From NCBI RefSeq assembly GCF_021021435.1, contig NZ_JAINWI010000004.1, forward strand, positions 62,001 through 126,000: 64,000 nucleotides of DNA, in the 5' to 3' direction. The DNA comes from Seohaeicola saemankumensis. Its GTDB lineage: Bacteria > Pseudomonadota > Alphaproteobacteria > Rhodobacterales > Rhodobacteraceae. Each line of letters opens with the position of its first letter. Positions within the stretch are counted from its first letter, which is position 1. The position numbers and the translations under genes are program-made. Shown in pieces: positions 33,082 to 43,409 of this stretch. Under the pieces are notes generated by a model. It saw nothing but the letters and a program-made list of their open reading frames with translations, was not told where the DNA came from and did not search any database.

Positions 33082-33450
33082 ATGATCACACATTCCACAA
33101 TCTTACCCCTGGCAGCCTTGCTGCTTTCCGCTTTGCAGGTTCGCGCAGACTCTCCTGCTGTGGTTGGCGTAACGACGGGACTGGCAGGAATGGGCTGGCG
33201 CTTTGAAGTCACCATTAGCCACCCTGATTCCGGCTGGGACCATTTCGCCGATGGCTGGGAAATACAGGACAGCCAAGGCAACAGGCTGGGCTGGCGCCAG
33301 TTGCTGCATCCCCATGTGAACGAGCAACCCTTCACCCGCAGCCTGAACAATGTGATGATCCCCGACGGTACGAAAGAAGTTTTCATCCGCACCAGATGCG
33401 CACGTGACGGATGGTCGGATCAGATAACAAGGGTCGTCCTTGAGCGTTGA
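33082..33450 (+). CDS. Exported hypothetical protein
   Basis: A 122-residue protein with a Sec signal peptide (MITHSTILPLAALLLSALQV, cut after RA). The mature part is about 100 residues, rich in tryptophan (GWDHFADGWEI, GWRQLLHPH), with two cysteine-free ends and one cysteine in RTRCARDGW. No family recognised. It follows the DUF599 gene after 36 nt and meets the next operon tail to tail with a 4-nt gap. Confidence 0.7.
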   Translation: MITHSTILPLAALLLSALQVRADSPAVVGVTTGLAGMGWRFEVTISHPDSGWDHFADGWEIQDSQGNRLGWRQLLHPHVNEQPFTRSLNNVMIPDGTKEVFIRTRCARDGWSDQITRVVLER

Positions 33451-33454
33451 ACGC

Positions 33455-35503
33455 CTAGCGACGCCCCTCGCGCAGCCAAGCTCCCACGATCAGTGCTAAG
33501 GCCAGCAGCAAGACCAGCCAAGCCGGAAGCAATGGCGTCTGGCGCAGATCACGTGTCTCGAAAGCCTCGCGCGGGGTCAGACCGATCCAACCGCGACCTG
33601 CGGCAGGGCGTCCCGCGCTGACCTCGCGGATTGACGGCAGGCCTTCGACCAGGGGCAGGACACCACCGCGGAAACTGTCGATCGCGGGTTGCATCACGTC
33701 GCCGGTGGCTATGGTCCTTTCAAACTCGCGGGGTGCGGCAGGGCCAAGACCGATAACCGCAGATTGATCACCGTTTTCCAGACGATAAAGCCCGATTTCA
33801 GGCCCTTCATATTCTGCCTCGAACCGCCCGGGACTGATCTCGGTCAAGGGCACCTCAACCTCTTCACCGCTTGGCGTTATCACCGTGACAGGGCCTGCGC
33901 TGTCTTCGAGCGTCCGCCGGATGATTCGCATCCTTTGACCGACAGCCTCGGCCCATATCGCCTCTTCCTCGAGTTCGGGTTCCTTCATCATCCAATGGGC
34001 AAGGCGCCGCAGCAATTCCAGTTGAGGGCCACCGCCCTCATAGCCACGATCCCAGAGCCATGCCTGATCAGAAGCCAGAAGCGCGATGCGCCCCTCGTCG
34101 ACACGGTCAAGGATCAGCAGGGGGCGGTCGTCCACACCGGACATCACAACATTGCCGCGCTCTGTCTCAAGATCAATCTGGCGCAGCCACCGGCCCCATG
34201 GTTCGTCACTTTCGGGCGCGAGACCCGCTGTCACAGGATGACGTTGCCCCAGATCGGTTATTTCGGGCACGTAGCCTTCCTCGATCACGCGCGCTGTCGG
34301 GCGCGCCGGCAAGACGGTTGATAGCGGCGAGCGATAGAGAGAGGCCGCTGTTGCGAAATCAGGTCCTGCGGCGACCAGAACGGCACCACCATTACGGACA
34401 TACTCCGCCACATTCTCAAGGTAGAGCGAGGGCAGGATTCCGCGCCGTTTGTAGCGGTCAAAGATAATCAGATCGAAATCCTCGATCTTCTCCATAAACA
34501 GTTCGCGCGTGGGGAAAGCGATCAGGGACAATTCCGAGACCGGCACCCCATCCTGCTTGTCTGGCGGACGTAGAATGGTGAAGTGCACCAGATCAACCGA
34601 GCTGTCGGATTTCAGCAGGTTGCGCCATGTTCGCCCGCCGGCATGCGGCTGCCCTGATACCAGAAGCACGCGTAACCGGTCACGCACGCCGTTAATCTGC
34701 ACCAAGGCTGTATTGTTGCGATCTGTCAATTCGCCTTCGGCTTCGGGAACCGTGAACTGGATCACGTTACGCCCGCCATGGGGCAGCGTCACAGGTAATT
34801 CAAAGGACCGCCCGATCTCGACATCATAGCGCTGCGGCTCTGCGCCATCGACCGAGATATCAAGCGGTGCCGAGGTCGCATCTTCGGGAAGGGCGCCCAT
34901 ATCCTCGATCCGCAGGGTCAGAGTCACAGGTTCGCCCAGAATAGCGAAAGCCGGTGCATTCTCGACAATCAGACGCCGGTCCCAGTCATCGGGCAGGCCG
35001 GTATGAAGCAGATGCAAAGGGGCAGGCAGATCGGGGGCCCGGTCCATGTCATGTATATGCCCATCACTCAGCGCCACGATCCCCGCAATACGTCCGCGCG
35101 GCTCTTGCGCCAGCGCATCGTTCAAAGCTGTCATCAACAAGGTGCCGCTATCCCCGTCGCCGTCAGGCACTTCGATCCGGCGCACCTCGGTATTGGCCCG
35201 CGATTTAAGTTGCTGCTCAAGAGCATCGGCGGCGGTCGTAGTTCTTTCAGCGCGGTCACCCAGTGCCTGGCTGGACGAGCCGTCTACCATCATCAGCACA
35301 ATATCGGACAATGGCGCACGGTCTTCTTCCTGCCAGCTTGGACCGGACAAGGCCGCCAGAACGACGGCGCCTGCCAGAAAGCGCAGGGACCAGCCCTTCA
35401 GGCCACGCGCAAGAGCAAGTCCCGCTGCCAACAGGACAATACCGCCAAGAATAGCCAGAATCAGCCAAGGCAGAAGCGGGTCAAAGATAATCTGTCCCGT
35501 CAT
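33455..35503 (-). CDS. Large membrane protein with GATase-like domain, MoxR operon
   Basis: A 682-residue protein with two N-terminal helices (about residues 10-50), a large extracytoplasmic region and a C-terminal helix near residues 658-677. The first extracytoplasmic part resembles a von Willebrand A-like domain (IVLMMVDGSSSQALGDR). A class I glutamine-amidotransferase-like fold follows (DLIIFDRYKRRGILPSLYLENVAEYV, residues about 330-356), as in many operons of this kind. It is the last of four coupled genes: its ATG overlaps the DUF4159 gene stop by 4 nt. The function is not known. Confidence 0.75.
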   Translation of the reverse strand: MTGQIIFDPLLPWLILAILGGIVLLAAGLALARGLKGWSLRFLAGAVVLAALSGPSWQEEDRAPLSDIVLMMVDGSSSQALGDRAERTTTAADALEQQLKSRANTEVRRIEVPDGDGDSGTLLMTALNDALAQEPRGRIAGIVALSDGHIHDMDRAPDLPAPLHLLHTGLPDDWDRRLIVENAPAFAILGEPVTLTLRIEDMGALPEDATSAPLDISVDGAEPQRYDVEIGRSFELPVTLPHGGRNVIQFTVPEAEGELTDRNNTALVQINGVRDRLRVLLVSGQPHAGGRTWRNLLKSDSSVDLVHFTILRPPDKQDGVPVSELSLIAFPTRELFMEKIEDFDLIIFDRYKRRGILPSLYLENVAEYVRNGGAVLVAAGPDFATAASLYRSPLSTVLPARPTARVIEEGYVPEITDLGQRHPVTAGLAPESDEPWGRWLRQIDLETERGNVVMSGVDDRPLLILDRVDEGRIALLASDQAWLWDRGYEGGGPQLELLRRLAHWMMKEPELEEEAIWAEAVGQRMRIIRRTLEDSAGPVTVITPSGEEVEVPLTEISPGRFEAEYEGPEIGLYRLENGDQSAVIGLGPAAPREFERTIATGDVMQPAIDSFRGGVLPLVEGLPSIREVSAGRPAAGRGWIGLTPREAFETRDLRQTPLLPAWLVLLLALALIVGAWLREGRR

Positions 35504-38265
35504 TGACCCAACCTGTCCAGAAGCGCGGGCACATGGACCTGATCGGATTTGTAGTTACCTGTCAGCACATGCATCACCAGATTGATCCCGAAACGATAGG
35601 CCAGTTCGCGCTGCCTTTCACCGGCAAAGCCGCGGCCCACCGGAAACAGGGCATTGCCGCGGTTATCCAAAGCCCAAGCGGCAGCCCAATCATTGCCACC
35701 GATCACGACCGGCGTTACACCGTCATTTAGGTTGCGAAACGGCATGCCTTCGATCCTTTCGGCATCAGCCGGTGACGCCTCGACCCAGACATCGCGGGCC
35801 ATGTGACGGCCCGGAAAATCCTGCAGCAGATAAAATGTCCGCGTGATCACGTGGTCTTCGGGGATCGGCTCCAATGCTGGAATATCCAGCGGTGCGGCCA
35901 GTTGCTGCAACTTTCGTCCATTTGGGCTGGCAGCGCCAAATCCGGCCACATCGGCATCGCGGGTATCGAACAGGATCATCCCGCCAGAGCGCAGAAAGCG
36001 GTTCAGCTTTTCATAGGCTTCGGTGGATGGCGTCGGTTGATCGGGTGTGATCGGCCAGTAGAGGAAAGGGAAAAGGCCGATCTCGTCGGTTTCGAGATTG
36101 ACGCTCATCGGTTCTGCTGGCTCGACCGAAGTTCGGAAAAACAATGTCTCGGACAGGCCGCGCAACCCTGCAAGCGCCATGTCATCAAGCCGCGCATCGC
36201 CGGTCAGGATATGGCCAAGTCGCAATTCGGATGTTGCCGCGATGGCAAACTCGTCTTCGGCTAACGTTCCCTGCTGCGCCACCGCGTCCTGTGGTAGCAG
36301 CATGACTGCCGCCAGCAGCGCCGCCACACCGCGCGCGCGCAGCAAGCGCCCCGACAAAGCAAGCGAGGCAATCACATCGGCCAGAAGCAAAGCCAGAGCC
36401 GTCGCCAAAAGATAACCAGCCAACGGAGTTTCCGTCGGACGCGCCAACCCTTCAACCGGAATCCGCGCGGGCCATGTCGCCATGGTCAGTACACTTTCGG
36501 CGGTCATGACATTGCGGGCAATACGGCGATCCCCGCCATCATAGAGACCGGGACGCAGATCAGCGCCAAGCGGTTGCGACAAAAGCAAAGCGCCATCGAC
36601 ACCCGGCAAGGTCTGTGCGTCCTGCACACGGCCGAAACCGTCAAGCACAGTCACCGGTTGCCAGATCGTACCCTCCAACTCGTCGGCTTCCATCCCCTGC
36701 CCCAGCGACGATACCGCAAGACGGTCGAGCATCCGCACAAACAGGCCCGAAAGCGGCAGGCTGGACCATTCGGCATTGGCCGTCACATGTACAAGAACAA
36801 CCTGCCCCTGACCGATGGTCTTGCGGGTGACAAGCGGCGTGCCATCCGTCAGTTGTGCAATGACACGGTCGGCCAAGGTCGGATCAGGCTGCGCCATGAT
36901 CTGCGCCGAGATCGTCACATCGTAGGGGATCGGCAGGCCGAAGAACGGACTGTCTTCGTTGAATGGGGCCAAGGTCTTGGGATCACCCCAACTCATGGCG
37001 CCGCCAACCGACCGGCCGCCCGCACGCAAACGCACAGGCATCAAGGGGTCTTCCTCGGTCCGGCTGACTTCGCTGGCAGCAAGGCGGGGTCCAGCGAAGC
37101 GCAGCAACAATCCGCCACCATCAATCCATTCCAGCAGCGACACTTCCTCGGATGGTGACAAGGTAGCTACATCGGCAAGAATGATGACATCGGGATTGGC
37201 AGGCAGCACATCGGCAACGCCACCCTCCAGCAGATCGGCATTCGGCTCCAGCGCCTGACGGAGATAGTGCAGCGGCGAGAGCAGCTCCAACCCCTCGCGA
37301 TCCGCACGACCGGCGACCAGCGCAACCTCGCGACGGCTGAGACTGTCATCTGACAGAACCACAGCCCCTGCGCTACGGAGGCCCTCGATCTCGAAACGGG
37401 TAATACGGGCACGCAATTCGGCGGGCAGGCTGGCCTCGGTAAGAGCCTCAGTTTCGCCGCTGTCGAAAACCAGCGGCAAGGTAGCCAGAATACGCGGGAC
37501 GCCTGCGGGATCAAGTCCGTGAGCCGCGATGCTCAGTTCCTGTTCCGGCCCCTGTCCAGCGCGGCGAGCGGAAAGTTCCAACACACCGTCCTGATAGACC
37601 GCAGGCAACAGCGCAAGCGGGCTGCGCCCTGAAGCAAATACACGCACAGGGCCGCGGCTTTCCAAGGCTTCTAGAAGCTCATCGCGCTGATCAAATGCCA
37701 GCCCGTCGGTGAACCACAGTGTCTCGAAGCCGCCTTCGGGCAGGAGTTCGACAGCACGTGCAACCATCTCGGGTGTTGCCTGCCAGGGTTGCGGGGCCAG
37801 CCCCGCCAACCTGCTGCGCCAGAGTTCGGCAGACTGGAAGGCGGGTTCCTCGGGCGCAGTCAAACGCAGAACCGCCGCCGTGCGCCCCTCGCGTCCAGCT
37901 TCTGCCAGTAACCGGTCTGCCAGTTCGGCACGACTGTTCCAGTCTTGCGCGCCAGCCCAACCGCCATCCATGACGATCAGAACAGGGCCTGTTCCGACGT
38001 CGCGATCGGCTTGCGGATTGAGCACCGGACCGGCCAGCCCGATAATCACGGCCGCAACAGCCAGCATCCGCAGCAGCAACAGCCACCACGGGGTTCTATC
38101 CGTAACCGTTTCATCATCCTTCAGCCCCAACAGCAGTGCCACCGCAGGAAAACGGCGGCGGATCGGGGCGGGCGGGACAGCACGCAAGATAATCCACAGG
38201 ATCGGCAGGGCCAGCAAAGCCAGCAATAGCCACGGCGCTGCAAAACCGATGGGTCCAAACATCAT
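35500..38265 (-). CDS. BatA-like/DUF4159 membrane protein, MoxR operon
   Basis: A 921-residue protein. Residues 1-80 are the BatA (aerotolerance-regulator N-terminal) double-helix region (IGFAAPWLLLALLALPILWI). A vWA-like domain follows (VLIVMDGGWAGAQDW), then a long envelope region, a helix pair near residues 640-690, and a C-terminal DUF4159 domain (about 715-915: ATSELRLGHILTGDARLDD, FLRSGGMILFDTRDAD). The ATG at 38265 overlaps the DUF58 gene stop by ATGA, and 34 in-frame codons upstream were rejected. It probably works with MoxR and DUF58 proteins in folding or metal loading of an envelope target. Confidence 0.82.
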   Translation of the reverse strand: MMFGPIGFAAPWLLLALLALPILWIILRAVPPAPIRRRFPAVALLLGLKDDETVTDRTPWWLLLLRMLAVAAVIIGLAGPVLNPQADRDVGTGPVLIVMDGGWAGAQDWNSRAELADRLLAEAGREGRTAAVLRLTAPEEPAFQSAELWRSRLAGLAPQPWQATPEMVARAVELLPEGGFETLWFTDGLAFDQRDELLEALESRGPVRVFASGRSPLALLPAVYQDGVLELSARRAGQGPEQELSIAAHGLDPAGVPRILATLPLVFDSGETEALTEASLPAELRARITRFEIEGLRSAGAVVLSDDSLSRREVALVAGRADREGLELLSPLHYLRQALEPNADLLEGGVADVLPANPDVIILADVATLSPSEEVSLLEWIDGGGLLLRFAGPRLAASEVSRTEEDPLMPVRLRAGGRSVGGAMSWGDPKTLAPFNEDSPFFGLPIPYDVTISAQIMAQPDPTLADRVIAQLTDGTPLVTRKTIGQGQVVLVHVTANAEWSSLPLSGLFVRMLDRLAVSSLGQGMEADELEGTIWQPVTVLDGFGRVQDAQTLPGVDGALLLSQPLGADLRPGLYDGGDRRIARNVMTAESVLTMATWPARIPVEGLARPTETPLAGYLLATALALLLADVIASLALSGRLLRARGVAALLAAVMLLPQDAVAQQGTLAEDEFAIAATSELRLGHILTGDARLDDMALAGLRGLSETLFFRTSVEPAEPMSVNLETDEIGLFPFLYWPITPDQPTPSTEAYEKLNRFLRSGGMILFDTRDADVAGFGAASPNGRKLQQLAAPLDIPALEPIPEDHVITRTFYLLQDFPGRHMARDVWVEASPADAERIEGMPFRNLNDGVTPVVIGGNDWAAAWALDNRGNALFPVGRGFAGERQRELAYRFGINLVMHVLTGNYKSDQVHVPALLDRLGQ

Positions 38266-39140
38266 GTGCCCGCCCCCCGTTCCAGTGCCCGCCAGATCCG
38301 CAGAAGCGCGGATTGCGCCGAGGCATCGGTATGGTGGCACTGGTACTGCCAACCTGTTGCCGCGCACAGATCTGCCAAGGCTGCTTTGCGTTCCGTCAGG
38401 CGGTCCAGATACCGGCCGCGCAGATCGCCCGCTTTCAGGGTTTCATGCGCGATTGTGCCACCTACGCTTTCAAAGATCGTACGGCCTTGAAAAGGAAATG
38501 CTTCTTCCGAGGGATCGAGCAGTTGCAACAACACGCCGCGCACACCGCGATCCGCCGCTTTGGTCAGCGCCGCCTGCACTGGTGCAATGTCGGACAGAAA
38601 ATCGGATACGAACATCGCCCGTGCTAGCGGTATCATCGCCCGCGCTTCGGGGATGCCGTAGTCGGCGTCGTCATCTTTCGAGAACATCTCGGCCAGGCGC
38701 AGCAACTGGGCGTTGCCACGGCGCGGCGGCAGGGTTGTTCCAGTCAACCCGACACGTTCACCGCCACGCACCAGAAGTACAGCGACAGACAGCGCCAGAA
38801 GGCGCGCCCGATCGGTCTTTTCAGGCAGGTTGGGGTCTGATGTAAAGCGCATCGACGCAGCCTGATCAACCCAGAGCATAACGCTTTGGGCTATCTGCCA
38901 TTCGCGTTCGCGCACGAATTGCGTGTCACCGCGTGCCGAGCGGCGCCAGTCGATAATTCGCACCGGATCGCCTTGCTGGACAGGACGGTACTGCCAGAAA
39001 TCATCCCCTTGTCCCGCACGACGGCGACCGTGCTCCCCCAGAAGCACGGTGCCTGCCAAATGGTCGGCCCGTGCCAGAAGCGGTGGAAACCGTGCCGCCT
39101 CGGCCTCGGCTCTTGCGCGCAGGGTCAGGGGATAGTTCAC
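38262..39140 (-). CDS. DUF58 domain protein
   Basis: A 292-residue protein of DUF58, regularly encoded beside MoxR ATPases. The defining DFWQYRPVQQGDPVRIIDWRRSAR block lies at about residues 47-70, and the vWA-like remainder contains MLWVDQAASMRF, a degenerate MIDAS-type motif. It is soluble, with no signal peptide. It overlaps both neighbours by ATGA, so the four genes from moxR to the 682-residue protein are translated as a unit. Its partner protein is unknown. Confidence 0.88.
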   Translation of the reverse strand: MNYPLTLRARAEAEAARFPPLLARADHLAGTVLLGEHGRRRAGQGDDFWQYRPVQQGDPVRIIDWRRSARGDTQFVREREWQIAQSVMLWVDQAASMRFTSDPNLPEKTDRARLLALSVAVLLVRGGERVGLTGTTLPPRRGNAQLLRLAEMFSKDDDADYGIPEARAMIPLARAMFVSDFLSDIAPVQAALTKAADRGVRGVLLQLLDPSEEAFPFQGRTIFESVGGTIAHETLKAGDLRGRYLDRLTERKAALADLCAATGWQYQCHHTDASAQSALLRIWRALERGAGT

Positions 39141-40144
39141 GCAGCCGCCTCAATCCGCGTGATGCGGGTGGCCGTTTCGGTGATCAGGCCAGTCAGGGTG
39201 TCGCCACGGGCGCGGGCGGCAAAATTCAGGGCCATCCTATGTGTCAGCACCGGACGCGCCATTGCAACCACATCCTCAACCGAGGGGGCCAGACGACCCT
39301 GAAGCAAGGCGCGCGCCCTGACAGTAAGCATCAGCGCCTGCGCCGCACGCGGACCAGGGCCCCAAGCCACGGTCTGGCGCACACGGTCATCGGCGGTTGC
39401 ATCTTCGGGACGGAAGGCGCGCACCAGATCAAGGATCGATTCCACCACGGCATCGCCCACAGGCATCCGGCGCAGCAATGTCTGTGCCTCAAGCAACTCG
39501 GTCTCGCTGAAGACCTCGTGCGCCTCTTCCTCGGCGACGCCGGTGGTGGCGATCAGGATATCACGCTCGGTCGCGCGGTCGGGATATTCTACGTCTATCT
39601 GCACCAGAAAACGGTCAAGCTGCGCTTCGGGCAGAGGATAGGTGCCTTCCTGCTCAATGGGGTTCTGTGTCGCAAGCACATGGAACGGCTTGCCCAAGGG
39701 ACGATCTTGCCCAGCCACCGTAACACGCCGTTCCTGCATCGCCTGAAGCAGGGCAGATTGCGTGCGCGGGCTGGCGCGGTTTATCTCGTCCGCCATCAAA
39801 AGTTGGCAGAAAATTGGACCTTCCACAAAGCGGAACGCACGGCGACCTTCAGAATCTGTTTCGAGTATCTCGGAGCCGAGAATATCTGCGGGCATCAGGT
39901 CGGGCGTGAACTGCACACGGTTTCCATTCAGGCCCATCACGGTTGACAGCGTTTCGACCAATCGGGTTTTTCCCAGACCGGGCAAACCGATCAGAAGGCC
40001 ATGCCCGCCGCATAGAAGGGCCGACAGAGTCAGGTCGACGACCCGCTCCTGCCCGATAAAACGTCGGGTGATCGAGGCCCTTGCCTGCGCCAGCTTGTCC
40101 TCAAGCGCCTCGATACCTGCGACCAGATCGGCGTGATCGGACAT
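39137..40144 (-). CDS. MoxR family AAA+ ATPase
   Basis: A 335-residue AAA+ chaperone-type ATPase. It shows Walker [14 protein letters not shown], Walker [20 protein letters not shown] with the sensor-1 block [20 protein letters not shown], and the C-terminal AAA_lid domain. MoxR proteins remodel or insert cofactors into partners that carry vWA domains, here probably the three following gene products. AAGGAGG lies 7 nt before the ATG at 40144; the much longer open frame upstream overlaps the divergent DUF1285 gene and is not real. Confidence 0.93.
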   Translation of the reverse strand: MSDHADLVAGIEALEDKLAQARASITRRFIGQERVVDLTLSALLCGGHGLLIGLPGLGKTRLVETLSTVMGLNGNRVQFTPDLMPADILGSEILETDSEGRRAFRFVEGPIFCQLLMADEINRASPRTQSALLQAMQERRVTVAGQDRPLGKPFHVLATQNPIEQEGTYPLPEAQLDRFLVQIDVEYPDRATERDILIATTGVAEEEAHEVFSETELLEAQTLLRRMPVGDAVVESILDLVRAFRPEDATADDRVRQTVAWGPGPRAAQALMLTVRARALLQGRLAPSVEDVVAMARPVLTHRMALNFAARARGDTLTGLITETATRITRIEAAA

Positions 40145-40201
40145 GACAATCCCTCCTTTGAGAACTATGTCTTTATGATGATAGTATCGCGCGAAAGGGA
40201 A

Positions 40202-40801
40202 ATGGCAAAAGCAATGAGCGGACAAATGATCGTGACCCCTTCTGCAGAAGGCATTGCTGCCTCTGTGAAGGCAGCCAAAGGGCGGGGCTTGCCCCCTGTG
40301 CATCTGTGGAACCCGCCCTTTTGTGGCGATCTGGACATGCGGATCGCACGGGATGGCACATGGTTCTATCAGGGAACGCCTATTGGCAGGCCTGGTCTGG
40401 TCAGACTGTTCTCGACCATTCTCCGGAAGGATGGTGACAAGTATTTCCTTGTCACGCCGGTTGAAAAGGTCGGGATCACCGTTGATGACGCGCCTTTCGT
40501 TGCCGTTGATTTCGATACAACCGGCACGGATCACGACCAACAACTGACATTCCACACCAATGTGGGCGACAGCGTCACTGCTGGACCGGAAACACCGCTC
40601 CGCTTTGTGCGCGACCCGGATACCGGCGAGCCTTCGCCCTATGTCATGGTAAGGGACGGGCTTGAGGCGCTGATAGACCGCAAAAGCTTCTACCGTCTGG
40701 CCGAGCTTGGCACCGAGCATGATGTCGATGGGCTGTCGTGGTTTGGTATTTGGTCAGGAGGGGCTTTCTTCGGGATGATCCCTGCCGGCGATTTGCCCTG
40801 A
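40202..40801 (+). CDS. DUF1285 family protein
   Basis: A 199-residue cytoplasmic protein of DUF1285, present in many alphaproteobacteria and without known function. Family blocks are [38 protein letters not shown] and [10 protein letters not shown]. The ATG at 40202 has AAGGGA just upstream; an earlier start at 40133 would run into moxR. Its last 48 nt overlap the 3' end of the convergent flippase-like gene on the other strand. Confidence 0.85.
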   Translation: MAKAMSGQMIVTPSAEGIAASVKAAKGRGLPPVHLWNPPFCGDLDMRIARDGTWFYQGTPIGRPGLVRLFSTILRKDGDKYFLVTPVEKVGITVDDAPFVAVDFDTTGTDHDQQLTFHTNVGDSVTAGPETPLRFVRDPDTGEPSPYVMVRDGLEALIDRKSFYRLAELGTEHDVDGLSWFGIWSGGAFFGMIPAGDLP

Positions 40802-41740
40802 ATCAGAGCCTGTTGAGGCCAGATCGGATGTTGAGCGCATCAGTAGAAAGGGCACGCCCGGCAGCGTGCTGACCAGAAACATCACACCGAATGCGACGCT
40901 GGCTGCAAAGCCCTCGGTTGCCGTCGCCCCAATGACGGGAAACAGCGCGGCAGCGGCCCCTTCACGTAAGCCCCAACCGCTGACCGAGATCGGTATCAAC
41001 ATGGTGAACAAGATCAGCGGCACAATGATCATAACACCCGTCAATGGCAGGGTTGTGCCCGCTGCCTGCGCGCAAAGGGCAAAAGCCAGCAAGTTCAGAA
41101 GCGTGGTTCCAAGGCTCAGCATGACCTGACGCGGCAGCACATCAGGTGCCAGCACAGCGCTGGCGAATGCTGCGGTCCAGTCACCAAGCTGACGAGAGGA
41201 GGCATTCTCACCCCGCCCCATCCACCACAGACTGATCGCTGCAACCAGCATCCCCAGTGCAGCAAGAGCGATCATTCGCAGCACCCAACCGGGCAAGGCC
41301 GGCTCAACCGCGGTGATCCAGACATAGGTGACCGCTGCAATCGTCACGAGATAGAGCATCAACTGCCCTGCCAGCCTCTCGAATACCACGGCTTGCCCTG
41401 AGCGCTTCAATCCCGCCTCGTGCCGCGCGCGGACTGCCCTGCTGGCATCACCCACGACACCACCGGGCAGGGACTGATTTACCAGTAACGACAGATAATA
41501 TTCTCGCACTGCGTGCCCTACAGGGAACGATTGCCCCAGATGCTGCGCGGTCAAACGCCAGCGCAAGGCGGATAGAACCGTCTGCCCTGTCAACGCAGCG
41601 CAGGCCGCCAGCAGCCAGAGCGGATCAGCCGAAACAACCAACGACATAGCCGTAGCACCGTCAAAGCTCTGCCATAACAGGAAAAGGATCGATAGCGTCA
41701 CGACCAGACGCAAGGCTTGCATGAAGCGAGGGCGGGTCAT
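40754..41740 (-). CDS. Flippase-like membrane protein (LPG-synthase TM domain)
   Basis: A 328-residue integral membrane protein of the lysylphosphatidylglycerol-synthase transmembrane domain (YbhN/AglD-like) family, with about eight helices. Typical elements are [38 protein letters not shown] (about residues 82-119) and the [17 protein letters not shown] block. Such proteins are thought to move lipid-linked groups across the membrane. The ATG at 41740 lies 7 nt after the stop of the sulfatase-fold gene, so it closes a three-gene operon. Its 3' end overlaps the convergent DUF1285 gene by 48 nt. Confidence 0.82.
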   Translation of the reverse strand: MTRPRFMQALRLVVTLSILFLLWQSFDGATAMSLVVSADPLWLLAACAALTGQTVLSALRWRLTAQHLGQSFPVGHAVREYYLSLLVNQSLPGGVVGDASRAVRARHEAGLKRSGQAVVFERLAGQLMLYLVTIAAVTYVWITAVEPALPGWVLRMIALAALGMLVAAISLWWMGRGENASSRQLGDWTAAFASAVLAPDVLPRQVMLSLGTTLLNLLAFALCAQAAGTTLPLTGVMIIVPLILFTMLIPISVSGWGLREGAAAALFPVIGATATEGFAASVAFGVMFLVSTLPGVPFLLMRSTSDLASTGSDSGQIAGRDHPEESPS

Positions 41741-41747
41741 GGCGCGA

Positions 41748-43409
41748 CTACCCTCCGTTGACCGGTGTGATGCCAAACAGGTTGGCCCCTGCAGGCGGTT
41801 CCGTTGTGAAAGCATCAAGGATCATGTCGCGCATTGCCTCCATCGGAAGAATGGGCGCGCCGCTGGCGGGGATCAAACCCGACGTCCAGCCCCAGTCAGC
41901 GATATTGTCCAGCAGGTCGGGTGGGCCGATCAGGTGCACGGGCACATCAGGTCGCTCGTCCAATGCGATGAAGCCTGCCGCCTGATGATCACCGAGCACA
42001 ATGATCAAGGGCGGATTCGCGGCATGACGCGCGGCGTATTCCACGACAGTTTCCAGCGCGTAGGTGATGGATTGACGGTACTGGGCGCGCACCCTGTCGT
42101 GATCACGCCAGACAACATCAGGGCGGTCTCCGGACTGTGCCATCTCGTTGAAGACGGTGCCGTCGCCGATATCCTCCCACGGGATCAGTTGCGGGATCGG
42201 CACCCATGGCGCATGGGACGAGATCAGCGCCACCTGCGCGAAGAGGTTGCGACCGGAAGGTTCATCGCGCAACAGCCGATCTATAGCTGCCAACGTGAAC
42301 TGGTCGGGCATGGTCACCCAGTTGAAGGGCAATCCGCGATATCCCAGATCTTTCGCGGGCAAGACAGTGTCAAACCCCATCAACGCGGATTCGGGCCAGT
42401 CCAGCGTAATTGCTGGCATCACGGCAGCGGTGTGAAAACCGGAGCGCGCTGCGATGTGGAACAATGTTTCGCGCCCGCTGGCCATAGCCGCCTGATATCG
42501 CGCCTGCCCGTCAACACGCATACCGTTGGCAAATGTGGCATGGGCCAGCCAGCTTTGCCCCCCGCGCGTAGGCGACGTCAGAAAGGCCGAGCGCATCTCG
42601 AGTCCTAGACCGTCCAGCCTGCGGGTCGCATCACTGAGCAATGGGCGATGCTGGTCCGCGTAGAAAGGAGTATCCATACTGGTGCGGCCATAGCTTTCGA
42701 CGAACAGCACCAGAACGTCGCGGTCGATCCTGTCCAGCAAATCGGCACGGTCAGCATAGGGGTCGTTTCGCGCCAGTTCGTTGAACGCCCGCAGATCGCC
42801 AAGGGTCCTGCCAATCATCGCAACACGCTCGACCCCGACGCGGGCGGTGAACGCTGTGCCGGGCGGATTGAACGGAATGGGCCATCGCGCCATGATAGAG
42901 CCGATATCGGCCACCGCGAGACCCAGCGCCAGAACTGCGCCGCCACCCGCAACGATCCGCGCAGGGCGCGGTAGCGGCAGACGGGCCCAGACACCCATGG
43001 CCCACCACAGAACGGCAGCAACCAACACAACGCCGAGGATGGTCGCGCCAGCCGCCCCGATAGCCGCAACCAAGCCGATTGATCCCATCGTCAGCCTGAA
43101 AGCTGCTGCGATCAGCGGCATGTCGCCCACCGGATTGAAGCCCCGCGTGAAAGCAGTGAACATCGCGAAATCGGCAGATTTCAGGAAGACGATCACCACT
43201 AGAACCGCTACAAGGGTCGCGCGCATCAAGCGTCCGATCCGGCCGTCACCGATCACCGGCAAAGTCAGAAGCAGCAAAGGCCATTCCAGAGCCAGAACAA
43301 ACAATGCCGCGGGCGTCATGGCCGCAGGGTGGTTTGGCTGGATCAGGACAAGATGCAGCACAAGTGCTGCAAGCATCGCTGCTCCCACCCTGCGAGGCGT
43401 TACCGACAT
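41748..43409 (-). CDS. Sulfatase/phosphotransferase-fold membrane enzyme
   Basis: A 553-residue protein with about five N-terminal helices (up to residue 170) and a large extracytoplasmic alkaline-phosphatase-superfamily domain. The metal-site elements are LVLFVESYGRTSMD (about residue 235), SPTRGGQSWLAHATF, which places the nucleophile as in LtaS/EptA-type enzymes, and IIVLGDHQAAGF. By family it could transfer phosphoethanolamine or phosphoglycerol to a glycan, or be a hydrolase. The ATG at 43409 shares one base with the stop of the CDP-alcohol phosphatidyltransferase gene (TGATG). Confidence 0.8.
   Translation of the reverse strand: MSVTPRRVGAAMLAALVLHLVLIQPNHPAAMTPAALFVLALEWPLLLLTLPVIGDGRIGRLMRATLVAVLVVIVFLKSADFAMFTAFTRGFNPVGDMPLIAAAFRLTMGSIGLVAAIGAAGATILGVVLVAAVLWWAMGVWARLPLPRPARIVAGGGAVLALGLAVADIGSIMARWPIPFNPPGTAFTARVGVERVAMIGRTLGDLRAFNELARNDPYADRADLLDRIDRDVLVLFVESYGRTSMDTPFYADQHRPLLSDATRRLDGLGLEMRSAFLTSPTRGGQSWLAHATFANGMRVDGQARYQAAMASGRETLFHIAARSGFHTAAVMPAITLDWPESALMGFDTVLPAKDLGYRGLPFNWVTMPDQFTLAAIDRLLRDEPSGRNLFAQVALISSHAPWVPIPQLIPWEDIGDGTVFNEMAQSGDRPDVVWRDHDRVRAQYRQSITYALETVVEYAARHAANPPLIIVLGDHQAAGFIALDERPDVPVHLIGPPDLLDNIADWGWTSGLIPASGAPILPMEAMRDMILDAFTTEPPAGANLFGITPVNGG

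Noticed and set aside
39137-40720. Long version of MoxR starting at 40720
   Set aside because: The extra 192 codons run antisense through the DUF1285 gene and lack family resemblance; a strong AAGGAGG precedes the ATG at 40144.
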